DNA of 64,000 bases, taken from contig NZ_JABFCS010000001.1 of NCBI RefSeq assembly GCF_013087525.1, positions 806,001-870,000 of the forward strand. The letters run 5' to 3'. This stretch comes from Ramlibacter montanisoli (GTDB taxonomy: Bacteria; Pseudomonadota; Gammaproteobacteria; Burkholderiales; Burkholderiaceae_C). A model generated the notes under the pieces. The model searched no databases and was not told the DNA's origin. It saw nothing but the letters and a program-made list of their open reading frames with translations. The position numbers were made by a program, and so were the translations under genes. Below, piece after piece: positions 36,005 to 44,722 of the stretch (position 1 is its first letter; every line of letters starts with the position of its first letter).

Positions 36005-36726
36005 CGTGGCCGCCGCCCGCATCCTGCCGCCTTCTGATCTTCGAAGGGATCATGGGATCCGGGAAGTCCACGGCCACCCGCCGTTACGGCGAGCGCATCG
36101 CCGCGTCGGGGCTGCAGGTCGCCGCGTACACGGAAGCGGCGGATCCCCATCCCGTGCGAGCTTCCGACGACCTCGCCGATCCTTTCCGGCCGTGGAGCCT
36201 GGTCTCTGCATCCGAACTCTCGCTGCGCATACGCGAGAAGTGGGCGAGGTACGTGCAAGGGCGTCTCGCCGACGAGGTCTTCACGGTCATGGATGGCCAG
36301 CTGTTCCACGGCGACCTGAGCAACCTGTTCATGATGGAGATGGCGCCCGCCGACATCGCGGTGCACGCCGCCGACCTGATGCGCGTGCTCGCGCCGCTGG
36401 ATCCGACGCTGGTCTACCTGCGCCAGCACGATGTGGGGCGTGCCATGCGCACGGTCTTCCAGGCCCGCGGCCCCCGATGGGAGGCCTACCAGCTTGGCTG
36501 GAAACTGCATTCGCCCTACGCCACGCGCCGGCTGTTCGCGGGCTTGGGCGGGCTCACTTCCATGTACCAGGACTACCGGTCGCTCACGGACACGCTGTTC
36601 GAGGCGCTTGACTGTCGCAAACTCGCCATCGAAACTGACGGCGGCAATTGGCCTGCGTACTACACGCAGGTCGACGAGGTGTTGCGGCAAGCCCGGGTGC
36701 CGCTCTCTCCGCCTCCCACTCCATGA
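36001..36726 (+). CDS. P-loop kinase-like protein
   Basis: A 241-aa P-loop NTPase with Walker A FEGIMGSGKSTATRRYGERI near residue 15. Thymidylate-kinase-like folds share this layout. The LDPTLVYLRQHDVGRAMRTVFQARG segment could include the lid Arg residues. The start is TTG 36001 after GGGAGGAACG; no in-frame ATG would retain the P-loop. Its stop overlaps the ATG of the methyltransferase remnant (ATGA). Substrate unknown; a nucleoside or nucleotide kinase is plausible. Confidence 0.65.
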   Translation: MTWPPPASCRLLIFEGIMGSGKSTATRRYGERIAASGLQVAAYTEAADPHPVRASDDLADPFRPWSLVSASELSLRIREKWARYVQGRLADEVFTVMDGQLFHGDLSNLFMMEMAPADIAVHAADLMRVLAPLDPTLVYLRQHDVGRAMRTVFQARGPRWEAYQLGWKLHSPYATRRLFAGLGGLTSMYQDYRSLTDTLFEALDCRKLAIETDGGNWPAYYTQVDEVLRQARVPLSPPPTP

Positions 36727-37083
36727 ACACCGTCGCCCCCTTCTACGACAAGCTCGCTCCGTATTAGCACCTGCTGTACGCGGACTGGGAAGCTTCGATC
36801 CAGAGGCAGGGCGCCGCACTCGCCCAGCTGCTGGAGCAGGGCGGCATCGTCGCAGGCGCCCGCGTGCTCGATGCGGCCTGCGGCATCGGCACCCAGGTGC
36901 TCGGGCTGGCCGAGAAGGGTTACGAGCTCACCGCGTCCGACCTCTCGCCGGGCGCGCTCGAGCGCCTGCGGCAGGAGCTGCACAGGCGCGGTTTGCAGGC
37001 GCGGGGGCCTCGCGATCTTCTCGGTCCGTGACTACGCGGCGATCCCGCGGGTGAGTCCCGACGTCCGGCCCATGCGGCCATGA
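36723..37083 (+). pseudogene. Truncated class I SAM methyltransferase
   Basis: The N-terminus MNTVAPFYDKLAPY is followed by an in-frame TAG (36765-36767) where HLLYADWEASIQRQG continues. The SAM-binding VLDAACGIGTQVLGLAEKGYELTASDLSPGAL is intact. Near 37010 the frame shifts (to AIFSVRDYAAIP) and the rest of the domain, some 120 residues, is gone. A nonsense codon, a frameshift and a missing C-terminus make this a real pseudogene and not only a sequencing error. Confidence 0.7.
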
Positions 37084-37217
37084 CCGCAGCTGCCGGCCTC
37101 GTCGCCGCCTTGTCCGCGTTCGCGCTCGAGGTTCCGGAGGCCGAAGCCTGCGTGGGCGAACTGCGCGTCCGCTGCGACCCGTCCTGCGCGCTCGGCCCGC
37201 CGGCCCGCGACGCGTGA
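37080..37217 (+). pseudogene. Truncated 2'-5' RNA ligase family fragment
   Basis: A 45-codon frame, MTAAAGLVAALSAFALEVPEAEACVGELRVRCDPSCALGPPARDA. The VPEAE..VG.LR.R.DPS.ALG.PA pattern matches the N-terminus of 2'-5' RNA ligase-like (LigT/2H) proteins. The first HxT motif that should follow PAH is lost, with Asp-Ala-stop instead. It starts in the methyltransferase remnant and adds to the decayed region. Confidence 0.45.
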
Positions 37218-37375
37218 CAATTTGTTCCTGCGGAACCCGCGTTCCGTCCACGCCCCGGCACGCGCCGTCCAGCGCCTTGCGCGGTGACTTCCCAACGTTT
37301 CACGCATTCGGCGGCCGCTCCAGCTTGCGCTGCGCATGGGCCTTGTCTAGTCTGCGCGGACACAGGAGGACAGTC

Positions 37376-37576
37376 ATGGGACAGCAGTGGACTGACAGCT
37401 TCGAGGAGTTTCCCGAAGAGAACGCGGCCAATTACGTGAACGGCCGCTTCGACCCGATGGCGGCGCAAGCGCGCCGCGCCAGCCAGCGCAAGCTGGCCGA
37501 AGTGCAGGCGCGCCTGCAGGCCGAGGCGCGCACCATCGCCCAAAGGCACAGGCCGCAGCGCGCGGCCGGCAAGTAG
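37376..37576 (+). CDS. Small hypothetical protein
   Basis: A 66-aa charged protein (MGQQWTDSFEEFPEENAANYVNGRFDP, then an Ala/Arg/Gln-rich helix and a basic tail). AGGAGGA five bases upstream of the ATG supports translation. No domain recognised, no signal peptide. Confidence 0.6.
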   Translation: MGQQWTDSFEEFPEENAANYVNGRFDPMAAQARRASQRKLAEVQARLQAEARTIAQRHRPQRAAGK

Positions 37577-37653
37577 CCGCGTCCGGCGACCACCCTTGGC
37601 CGCGACCCGGGAAGGAGTTGCGGCCTCCTCGCGCAGGTCCTACATTGGTCTTC

Positions 37654-38218
37654 ATGCGCACCCAGTACTACACCGCCAGCAGCCTGGACGGCTTCATCGC
37701 CACCGAGGACGATTCGCTCGAATGGCTGTTCCCGCTGGGCGACGTCAACGACACCAGCTACCCGCAATTCATCCGGCAGGTCGGCGCCCTGGCGATGGGC
37801 TCCGCCACCTACGAGTGGATGCTGCGGCACGTGGTCAAGCCGGGGTCCGCCCAGCCGGGCGCCTGGCCTTACACGCAAGCCACCTGGGTGTTCTCCAGCC
37901 GCGCGCTGCCGCTGGTGCCGGGCGCGGACATCCGCCTGGTGCGCGGCGACGTGCGGCCGGTGCACGCGCAGATGCGGCGCCGCGGCGGGCGAGAAGAACG
38001 TGTGGATCGTGGGCGGCGGCGGACTGGTGGGCCAGTTCCACGATGCCGGCCTGCTGGACGAGATCATCGTGCAGGTCGGTTCGGTGACGCTGGGAGCGGG
38101 CAAGCCGCTGCTGCCGCGCCGCATCACCTCGCCGTCGCTGAAGCTCACCGGCGTGCAGCAGTTCGGCCCCGGTTTCGCGGAGTTGCGCTACGAGGTCCCG
38201 AAGGGGAGGTCCGCATGA
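37654..38218 (+). CDS. Dihydrofolate reductase family protein (RibD C-terminal-like; frameshifted)
   Basis: About 188 aa with the DHFR/RibD-C fold: MRTQYYTASSLDGFIATEDDSLEWL, ALAMGSATYEWML, WVFSSRALPLV, and, after the break, KNVWIVGGGGLVGQFHDAGLLDEIIVQVGSVTLGAGKPLLP. The frame breaks between 37973 and 37985 (GCGGCGCCGCGG), one base too many. Such proteins bind NADPH and reduce small molecules; the true substrate is unknown. The stop overlaps the GNAT start (ATGA). Confidence 0.82.
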
Positions 38219-38736
38219 AACTGGTGGACTGCAGCTACGACGCGCATGCCGGCGCGATCCTCGCCATCATGAACGAGGCGATCGTCACTTCCACGGCCCT
38301 CTACGACTACCACCCGCGGCCGCCCGAATCGATGGTGGGCTGGTTCAAGGCCAAGGTGGACAAGGGCTATCCGGTCATCGGCGCCGAGTCGGACGGCGGC
38401 GAGCTGCTCGGATACGCCAGCTACGGCAGCTTCCGCGCCTGGCCGGCCTACAAGTACACGGTGGAGAACGCGGTGTACGTGCACAAGGCCCACCGCGGCA
38501 AGGGCATCGCGCGCGTGCTGATGCGCGCGCTGATCGAGCGCGCCCGCGCCCAGGACTACCACGTGATCGTGGCCGGCATCGACAGGGACAATCGCGTGAG
38601 CATCGCGCTGCACGAGTCGCTCGGCTTCGAAGCTGCGGGCACCATCCGCCAGGCGGGCTTCAAGTTCGGCCGCTGGCTGGACCTGGGCTTCTGGCAGCTG
38701 GTGCTGGATACTCCGCGCACGCCCCACGACGACTGA
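38215..38736 (+). CDS. GNAT family N-acetyltransferase (phosphinothricin acetyltransferase-like)
   Basis: A 173-aa GNAT enzyme. The acetyl-CoA loop is VHKAHRGKGIARVLMRALIERA near residue 90, the N-terminal helix region is AGAILAIMNEAIVTSTALYDYHPRPPESMVGWF, and the tail has the ALHESLGFEAAGTIRQAGFKFGRWLDLGFWQ signature of phosphinothricin N-acetyltransferase-type members. It probably acetylates an amino-acid-like substrate such as methionine sulfoximine or an antibiotic. It is translationally coupled to the DHFR-like gene. Confidence 0.88.
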   Translation: MKLVDCSYDAHAGAILAIMNEAIVTSTALYDYHPRPPESMVGWFKAKVDKGYPVIGAESDGGELLGYASYGSFRAWPAYKYTVENAVYVHKAHRGKGIARVLMRALIERARAQDYHVIVAGIDRDNRVSIALHESLGFEAAGTIRQAGFKFGRWLDLGFWQLVLDTPRTPHDD

Positions 38737-38761
38737 CCCATTCCATCCACGCCTGAAATCC

Positions 38762-39028
38762 ATGCGCAGAAACCTCGCCCTCACCCTCGGCATCCCGGTC
38801 GCCGCCCTCCTGCTGGCGCTCGTGCTCAATCCCTCGCCCGAGCGGCACCGGCAGAAGATCAAGGACACGATGGGGCAGCGCAGCCCGGTGGCGCGCGCGC
38901 TGGGCATGGGCGCGCTGGCGGCCTTCGCCTCCAACTACCACTCGCTGGGCCTGGCCTCGTACACCACCGCCGGCGACCGCACGCTGTCCGTGGGCGCCTT
39001 CGGCCTGGTGTACGTGCTGCAGCAGTAG
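38762..39028 (+). CDS. Small membrane-associated hypothetical protein
   Basis: 88 aa. One N-terminal hydrophobic segment, NLALTLGIPVAALLLALVLNP, acts as an anchor or signal. The rest (PERHRQKIKDTMGQRSPVARALGMGALAAFASNYHSLGLASYTTAGDRTLSVGAFGLVYVLQQ) ends in a second weakly hydrophobic segment. No family recognised. It follows the GNAT gene by 25 bases and converges with the lyase-like gene. Confidence 0.6.
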   Translation: MRRNLALTLGIPVAALLLALVLNPSPERHRQKIKDTMGQRSPVARALGMGALAAFASNYHSLGLASYTTAGDRTLSVGAFGLVYVLQQ

Positions 39029-39035
39029 CCGCCGC

Positions 39036-40022
39036 TCAGGCGGTGCGGATCACCGCGATGTGTTCCGTGCCGCTTTCGGGCAGCCACACCTCGCCCTTGC
39101 GGCCCAGGATCTGGCGCACGTTGGCGCTGTCGCGCGGCATGGCGATCCTGTCGAACTTCTCGCTGCGCGGGTCGAAGGACCACATCGCGTTGCCGCCGAA
39201 GTCGCTCAGCCAGACGATGTCGCGTTCGTCCACGTACACGGCGTAGATCCGCGGATCGTTCCCCGGCACCTTCCAGGCGCGCCAGCTGTTGGCCGCGGGG
39301 TCGTGCACCGAGACCTGGCCGCTGTTCCATTCCGACACCCAGATGCGGCCGCGGCTGTCGCTCCACACGCGGCGCGCGCCCTGGTTGCGCGTGGGCGGTT
39401 CCACCACCCGCGAGTCGCCGGTGCGGCGATCGATCTGCGCGATGAAGGAGCCGGCCAGCGAACACCACCAGATGTCGCCCGCAGGCGTGCTGCAGATGCC
39501 ATAGGGCCCGCGGCCGCGCGGCGACTGCTTCACCGACACCTCGCCGCTGCCGGTGGCGACCCGCCCCACGAAACCGGACTGGCCGGTGAACCAGCAGTTG
39601 CCCTCCTTGTCGAAGGCGCAGGTGTTGAGGTTGGCGTAGGGCGTGCCGGCGGGCAGTGGGAACACCGTCACCTTGCGGTCGGGCCAGGTGACGCGCACCA
39701 TGGCGTTCTGCCCGCTGTCGGTGATCCAGGCGGCGCGGTCCGGGCCCTGGATCACGCCGTGCGGCGAGGACCCGGAGCCGAGCGCGATCAGCTCGGTGCG
39801 CCCGCTGGCGGGATCGAACCAGCCGAGATGGCCGCTGGCCTGGGCCGAGAACCAGACGCCGCCGTCCGGCGCCGGCGCCACGTCGTGGATGCCGGTGCGG
39901 CGCGAGGTCGCGAGCTTCCAGGACTGCAGGCTCGGCGTGGCCTGCGCGAAGGACAGCGCGGGAAGGGCGGCGGCGGCGGTGAGGGCCAGTGCGGCGCGGC
40001 GGCTGAGGGTGGAAGGCAGCAT
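39036..40022 (-). CDS. Virginiamycin B lyase-like beta-propeller protein
   Basis: A 328-aa exported protein with an SRRAALALTAAAALPALSFAQA signal peptide (twin Arg, possibly Tat). The body consists of repeated GGVWFSAQASGHLGWFDP, NCWFTGQSGFVGRV, DIWWCSLAGSFIAQID and IWVSEWNSGQVSVHDP-type blades, as in streptogramin lyase Vgb and related periplasmic sensors. True Vgb needs specific His and Glu residues, which I cannot confirm. ATG 40022. It is convergent with the small membrane protein gene. Streptogramin resistance is only a possibility. Confidence 0.75.
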   Translation of the reverse strand: MLPSTLSRRAALALTAAAALPALSFAQATPSLQSWKLATSRRTGIHDVAPAPDGGVWFSAQASGHLGWFDPASGRTELIALGSGSSPHGVIQGPDRAAWITDSGQNAMVRVTWPDRKVTVFPLPAGTPYANLNTCAFDKEGNCWFTGQSGFVGRVATGSGEVSVKQSPRGRGPYGICSTPAGDIWWCSLAGSFIAQIDRRTGDSRVVEPPTRNQGARRVWSDSRGRIWVSEWNSGQVSVHDPAANSWRAWKVPGNDPRIYAVYVDERDIVWLSDFGGNAMWSFDPRSEKFDRIAMPRDSANVRQILGRKGEVWLPESGTEHIAVIRTA

Positions 40023-40075
40023 GCGTGGACTCCTGCGTTCGGGCCGGCTCATTCTGAGCGCGCCGCGCCCGGGCC

Positions 40076-41123
40076 TCAAGCGGGTGTGGCCGCGACCACC
40101 TCGACCGCGGGGTCGCCCCGCGCGGTGGTGCCTGTGCGGCCCGGCGCAAGTTCGTCCTGCAGCAGGGCCGCCACGGCTTCGCTCGCGGCGATCCGCCAGC
40201 CCTGTGCCGCGGCGAAATCGTCGAGCGCGGCGGTCGCGTGCACGGTTTCGCCGGGGACCAGCGCGTGCCCCTGGTTGCCGTGCAGCCCGTCGTGCAGGGC
40301 GACCAGCGCCATGGGCCCGGTGTGCAGGGCGACGGTGACGGGCCGGTCGCGGCCGGCGGCGGTGGAGAGCGCGAGGGCAGCGCGCAGCGCGCGCAGGTGC
40401 GCCGGCGTGCCCACCTTCTCCTGGTCGCGGGGAAGATCGCCAGCAGCCGGGCGCCATAGGGCAGCACCTGCGCCGCGCCGAACAGGTAGAGCGTGTCGCG
40501 CGCGGCCTGCTGGGCCTGCTTCACGCGGGTGGCCAGGCCGGCCTCGTCTTCGTCGGCCGCGCCGGCGAGCAGGTCCGCCATCAGCACCAGGGCATCCGGA
40601 TACTGCAGGTCGGTGGCCGCCTGGGCCGAATCCCATCGGGCATTGATCTCGCGTTGCAGGTGCCCTTCGTACTGGCGGCCCAGCGTCTCCTTCTGCTGTT
40701 CCAGCGCCGACTCCACCATGCCCGTGAGCGAGCTGCGGAAGGCCTGCTCCTGCACCTGGCGGCGCGCCAGCACGGCCTCCACGGCCTCGCACACTCCTCG
40801 GGGCGGTAGGGCTTGGTCAGGTAGTCGTCGGCGCCAGCGGTCATGCCCTTGCGCATGTCCTGCCGGTCCGACATGGCGGTCAGCAGGATCACAGGCACGG
40901 TGGCGAGGCCGGGATCCTGGCGCAGTTCCGCCAGCAGCTCGTAGCCGCTCATGCCGGGCATCATCACGTCGCAGACGATCACGTCGGGCTCCAGGTCGCG
41001 CGCGGACGCCAGGCCTTCCGGCCCGTCGGCCACCTCGCGCACGGCGTGGCCGGCCTTGCGCAGCGCCAGGCCGGCCACGGCCCGCTGCATGTCGTCATCC
41101 TCGATCAGCAACACATCGGACAT
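40076..41123 (-). CDS. Response regulator with a cyclase-homology-like output domain (two frameshifts)
   Basis: About 348 aa. The receiver domain opens MSDVLLIEDDDMQRAVAGLALRKAGHAV, has the phosphoacceptor Asp in PDVIVCDVMMPGMSGYELL and the conserved Lys in YLTKPYRPEE. A coiled-coil linker follows (QVQEQAFRSSLTGMVESALEQQKETLG). The C-terminal part has DTLYLFGAAQVLPYGARLLAIFP and PVTVALHTGPMALVALHDG, resembling a degenerate class III nucleotide cyclase. The frame breaks at about 40791-40797 and 40429-40432. It is not beside a histidine kinase gene. Function of the output domain unclear. Confidence 0.7.
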
Positions 41124-41140
41124 GCGCGCATTCTGGCGAA

Positions 41141-41169
41141 AAAAAAGCGCCGCGGGTGCGGCGCTTTCC
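41141..41169 (-). terminator. Terminator between gdhA and the response regulator
   Basis: The stem AAAGCGCCGC (41144-41153) and GCGGCGCTTT (41158-41167) has a four-base loop. On the minus strand it is followed by a run of T (A-run 41141-41146 on the plus strand), so it ends the gdhA transcript before the response regulator start at 41123. Confidence 0.75.
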
Positions 41170-41186
41170 GTAACGGGCAGCGACGG

Positions 41187-42531
41187 TCAGACCACGCCCT
41201 GCGCCAGCATCGCGTCGGCCACCTTCACGAAGCCGGCCACGTTGGCGCCGTCCACGTAGCTGACGGAGCCGTCCTCGCGCTGGCCGTGCTTCACGCAGGC
41301 GGCGTGGATGCCGCGCATGATGTCCAGCAGGCGCGCGTCGACTTCCTCGCGCGGCCACGACAGGCGCATCGCGTTCTGGCTCATCTCCAGGCCGGAGGTG
41401 GCGACGCCGCCCGCGTTGCTGGCCTTGCCGGGCGCATAGAGCACCCCGGCCTGCTCGAACACCTGGATCGCGCCGAGGGTGGACGGCATGTTGGCGCCTT
41501 CGGCCACGCAGACCACGCCGTTCTTCACCAGGGCGCGCGCGTCTTCCTCGCCGAGCTCGTTCTGCGTGGCGCAGGGCAGGGCCACGTCCACCTTCACGCC
41601 CCAGGGCTTGATGCCGGCGTGGAAGCGGCTCTTCGTGCGCTCCGCGTATTCGCTCACGCGGCCGTACAGGTGGTTCTTCACCTCCATCAGTTCGGCCAGC
41701 TTCTCCGGCGTGAAGCCGTCGTTGTCGATCACGGTGCCGCTGGAGTCGGACACGGTGACGACCTTGGCGCCCAGCGCCATGGCCTTCTCCACCGCGTACT
41801 GCGCCACGTTGCCGGAGCCGGAGACGCTCACGCGCAGGCCGTCGAAGGAGCGGCCGCTGCGCGCGAGCATCTCGCGCGCGAAGTACACCGTGCCGTAGCC
41901 GGTCGCCTCCGGGCGGATGAGCGAGCCGCCGTACGACAGGCCCTTGCCCGTGAACACGCAGTCGGCCCGGTTGGTCAGCTTCTTCATCATGCCGTTCATG
42001 TAGCCGACCTCGCGGCCGCCCACGCCGATGTCGCCCGCCGGCACGTCGGTGTCGCCGCCGATGTGGCGGAACAGCTCGGTGATGAAGGCCTGGCAGAAGC
42101 GCATCACCTCGCCCGGGCTGCGGCCCTTGGGATCGAAGTCGCTGCCGCCCTTGCCGCCGCCCATGGGCAGCGTGGTCAGCGCGTTCTTGAAGGTCTGCTC
42201 GAAGGCCAGGAACTTCAGGATCGAGGCGTTCACCGAGGGGTGGAAGCGCAGGCCGCCCTTGTAGGGGCCGATCGCGGAGCTGTGCTGGATGCGGTAGCCG
42301 CGGTTGACGTTCACCTCGCCCTTGTCGTCGACCCAGCTCACCCGGAACTGGATCAGGCGCTCCGGCTCGACCAGCCGGTCCAGCAGGCCGTGCTCGGCGT
42401 ACTTCGGGTGGCTGCAGATGAAGGGCCAGAGGCTCTCCATCACTTCGCTCACGGCTTGCAGGTACTCGGGCTGGCCGGGGGTTGCGCGCGGCGACCTGGG
42501 CCATGAACTCATGGGCGGACTGGTATTTCAC
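41187..42531 (-). CDS. gdhA: NADP-specific glutamate dehydrogenase (frameshifted near N-terminus)
   Basis: About 447 aa. It catalyses reversible reductive amination of 2-oxoglutarate, assimilating ammonium. Marks are YKGGLRFHPSVNASILKFLAFEQTFKNALTTLPMGGGKGGSDFDPKG (substrate Lys residues), SVSGSGNVAQYAVEKAMALGAKV (dinucleotide fold), and the C-terminal SNAGGVATSGLEMSQNAMRLSW. The start is GTG 42531 (VKYQSAHEFMAQVAARNP), and the frame breaks at the five-G run 42477-42481; removing one base rejoins GQPEYLQAVSEVMESLWPF. A hexameric GDH of usual length. It stands alone, with its own terminator. Confidence 0.93.
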
Positions 42532-42608
42532 GGGTGGGGCAGGCAGGAGGCAAACGGGTATTCTGCCTCCCCGCACCAAGTGAATGCCTAAGGCCTAAGT
42601 GGCGCGAC

Positions 42609-43721
42609 TCAGTCCCCGCCCCACATCTCGCGAGCCGTCTCGATCACCAGGCGCAGCTTGTTGCGCTGGTCCTCCACCGCGATGTTGTTGCCGTGGACGG
42701 TGCTGGAGAAGCCGCATTGCGGCGACAGCGCCAGCTGCTCCATTGGCGCGTACTTGGCGGCTTCCTCGATGCGGCGCTTGAGCGCGTCCTTGCTTTCCAG
42801 CTGGCCGAACTTGGTGGTCACCAGGCCCAGCACCACGGTCTTGCCCTTGGGCAGGTAGCGCAGCGGGCGGAAGTCGCCGGAGCGTTCGTCGTCGTACTCC
42901 ATGAAGTAGGCGTCGATGTCCATTTCCTTGAGCAGCGCCTCGGCCACCGGCTCGTAGTTGCCCGCCGCGGCGTGGGTGCTCTTGAAGTTGCCGCGGCACA
43001 GGTGCATGGCCAGCAGCATGCCCTGCGGCTTCTGGGCCACCACCTTGTTGATGAACTTGGCGTAGCGGTGCGGCAGCTCGTTGGGGTCGTCGCCGCGCTG
43101 GCGGGCCGCTTCGCGCATCTTCTCGTCGCAGAGGTAGGCGAGGTTGGTGTCGTCCATCTGCACGTAGCGGCAGCCGGCCTCGTACAGCGAGCGCAGCTCG
43201 TCGCCGTAGGCCTTGGCCACGTCGTCGTAGAAGGCCGGCTCGAGCTCGGGATAGGCTTCCTTGCTGATGCCCGCGCGGCCGCCGCGGAAGTGCAGCATGG
43301 TGGGCGAGGGGATGGTCACCTTGGGCGTGCGGCCGGCGGAGACCTGCGACTTCAGGTACTCGAAGTCGGCACGCTGGATGTCCTTGGCGTGGCGCACCTT
43401 GTCGATCACGCGGATCACCGGAGGGGCGAGTTCCTCGCTGCCGTCCGGCTTCCTGATCGTGACCGGGATGTCGGTCTTCACGCCGCCCAGTTTCTCGAGG
43501 AAGTCGATGTGGAAGTAGGTGCGGCGGAACTCGCCGTCGGTGATGCTCTGGAGGCCCACGTCCTCCTGGAACTTCACGATCTCGGAGATCGCCTGGTCCT
43601 CCACCTTGCGCAGCTGCGCGGGGGTGATCTCGCCCTTGGCCTTCTGGGCGCGGGCTTCGAGCAGGTATTTCGGGCGCAGGAAGGAGCCGACGTGGTCGTA
43701 GCGGGCGGGGAGTTTCATCAT
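42609..43721 (-). CDS. Cobalamin-independent methionine synthase II-like protein
   Basis: A 370-aa protein matching the C-terminal half of MetE (UROD/MetE-like), without the N-terminal substrate domain. Zinc ligands are MHLCRGN (His, Cys), FMEYDDERSGDF (Glu) and ALSPQCGFSST (Cys). The N-terminal YDHVGSFLRPKYL and EITPAQLRKVEDQAI segments match the core-MetE family. Such proteins can transfer methyl groups from non-folate donors, including methoxy-aromatic or methylated corrinoid sources in some bacteria; here the neighbour vanAB suggests but does not prove such a link. ATGATG start. Confidence 0.82.
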   Translation of the reverse strand: MMKLPARYDHVGSFLRPKYLLEARAQKAKGEITPAQLRKVEDQAISEIVKFQEDVGLQSITDGEFRRTYFHIDFLEKLGGVKTDIPVTIRKPDGSEELAPPVIRVIDKVRHAKDIQRADFEYLKSQVSAGRTPKVTIPSPTMLHFRGGRAGISKEAYPELEPAFYDDVAKAYGDELRSLYEAGCRYVQMDDTNLAYLCDEKMREAARQRGDDPNELPHRYAKFINKVVAQKPQGMLLAMHLCRGNFKSTHAAAGNYEPVAEALLKEMDIDAYFMEYDDERSGDFRPLRYLPKGKTVVLGLVTTKFGQLESKDALKRRIEEAAKYAPMEQLALSPQCGFSSTVHGNNIAVEDQRNKLRLVIETAREMWGGD

Positions 43722-43761
43722 GGTGTGCCTCTCTCTTTGTCGATGATGTGAATCCGTGTCC

Positions 43762-44718
43762 TCAAAGGTCCAGCACCAGCAGCGGACTCTTCGCCCGCGA
43801 ACAACAAGGCGTGAACTGGTCGTGCTTCGCCTTCTCTTCGTCGGTGAAATACAGGTCGCGGTGGTCGCACTCGCCCTGCAGCACGCGCGTGATGCAGGTG
43901 CCGCACACGCCTTGTTCGCAGGAGGTGAGGATCTCGATGCCGTGCTGCTGCAGCGCCTGCACGATGGTCTGCCTGGCCGCCACTTCCACCACCGCGCCGC
44001 TGCTGGCGATCTTCACCTGGAAGGGGCGGTCGCCGCCGGTGTCCTGCGCCGCTGCGCCGAAGTACTCCAGGTGCACCCGGTCCTTGGGCCAGCCGAAGCC
44101 GTCGGCGGTCTTCACCACCCAGTCGATGAAGCCGGTGGGGCCGCAGATGTACAGGTGCGTGCCCGGCTCCGGCTTCGCGATCACGCGTTCCAGCTGCAGC
44201 TTCTGCGAAGGCGGGCCGTCGTCGAAGTGGAATTTCACGCGGTCTTTCCAGGGCGAGGCCGCGATCTCCTCGCGGAAGGCCGTGCGCTCCGCCGAGCGCG
44301 TGCAGTAGTGCAGCGTGAAGTCCGCCCCGATCGTCGACAGCCGCTGCGCCATGCACAGCAGCGGCGTCACGCCGATGCCGCCGGCGAACAGCAGCGCGCG
44401 CTCGCCGTGCACCAGCGGGAAGTGGTTGCGCGGTTCGCTGATCAGGAGCGTGTCGCCCTCGTGCACGTGGTCGTGCATGGTGGATGAACCGCCGCGCGAG
44501 CTGGGATCGCGCAGCACGGCGATGCGGTAGCGGTGCTGCTCCGCCGCGTCGTTGCACAGCGAGTACTGGCGCGTCAGGCCACCCGGCACCTGCACGTCGA
44601 TGTGCGAGCCGGCGCTGAAGCCGGGGAGGGCGGAGCCGTCCGGCTTGCCGAGTTCGTAGCTGGCGATGTCCAGCGCTTCCTGCGTGCGGCGCAGGACCTT
44701 GACGGCGATCTGGGTCAT
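43762..44718 (-). CDS. vanB: Vanillate O-demethylase reductase subunit VanB
   Basis: A 318-aa PDR-type oxidoreductase that passes NADH electrons through FMN and a 2Fe-2S centre to the Rieske oxygenase. The N-terminal FMN domain has LTRQYSLCND (flavin motif RxYS) and GGIGVTPLLCMAQRL (NAD region). The C-terminal plant-type ferredoxin domain has CEQGVCGTC with a fourth Cys in FTPCCSRAKS. It follows vanA on the same strand with a four-base gap, and has the same order as in other van operons. Confidence 0.93.
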   Translation of the reverse strand: MTQIAVKVLRRTQEALDIASYELGKPDGSALPGFSAGSHIDVQVPGGLTRQYSLCNDAAEQHRYRIAVLRDPSSRGGSSTMHDHVHEGDTLLISEPRNHFPLVHGERALLFAGGIGVTPLLCMAQRLSTIGADFTLHYCTRSAERTAFREEIAASPWKDRVKFHFDDGPPSQKLQLERVIAKPEPGTHLYICGPTGFIDWVVKTADGFGWPKDRVHLEYFGAAAQDTGGDRPFQVKIASSGAVVEVAARQTIVQALQQHGIEILTSCEQGVCGTCITRVLQGECDHRDLYFTDEEKAKHDQFTPCCSRAKSPLLVLDL

Positions 44719-44722
44719 GCGA

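Noticed and set aside
36765-36767. In-frame TAG in the methyltransferase as recoding (for example pyrrolysine)
   Set aside because: The gene is also frameshifted and truncated, so decay is the simpler reading.
39036-40022. Antibiotic-resistance call for the Vgb-like protein
   Set aside because: Beta-propeller similarity alone does not show streptogramin lyase activity; catalytic residues were not confirmed.
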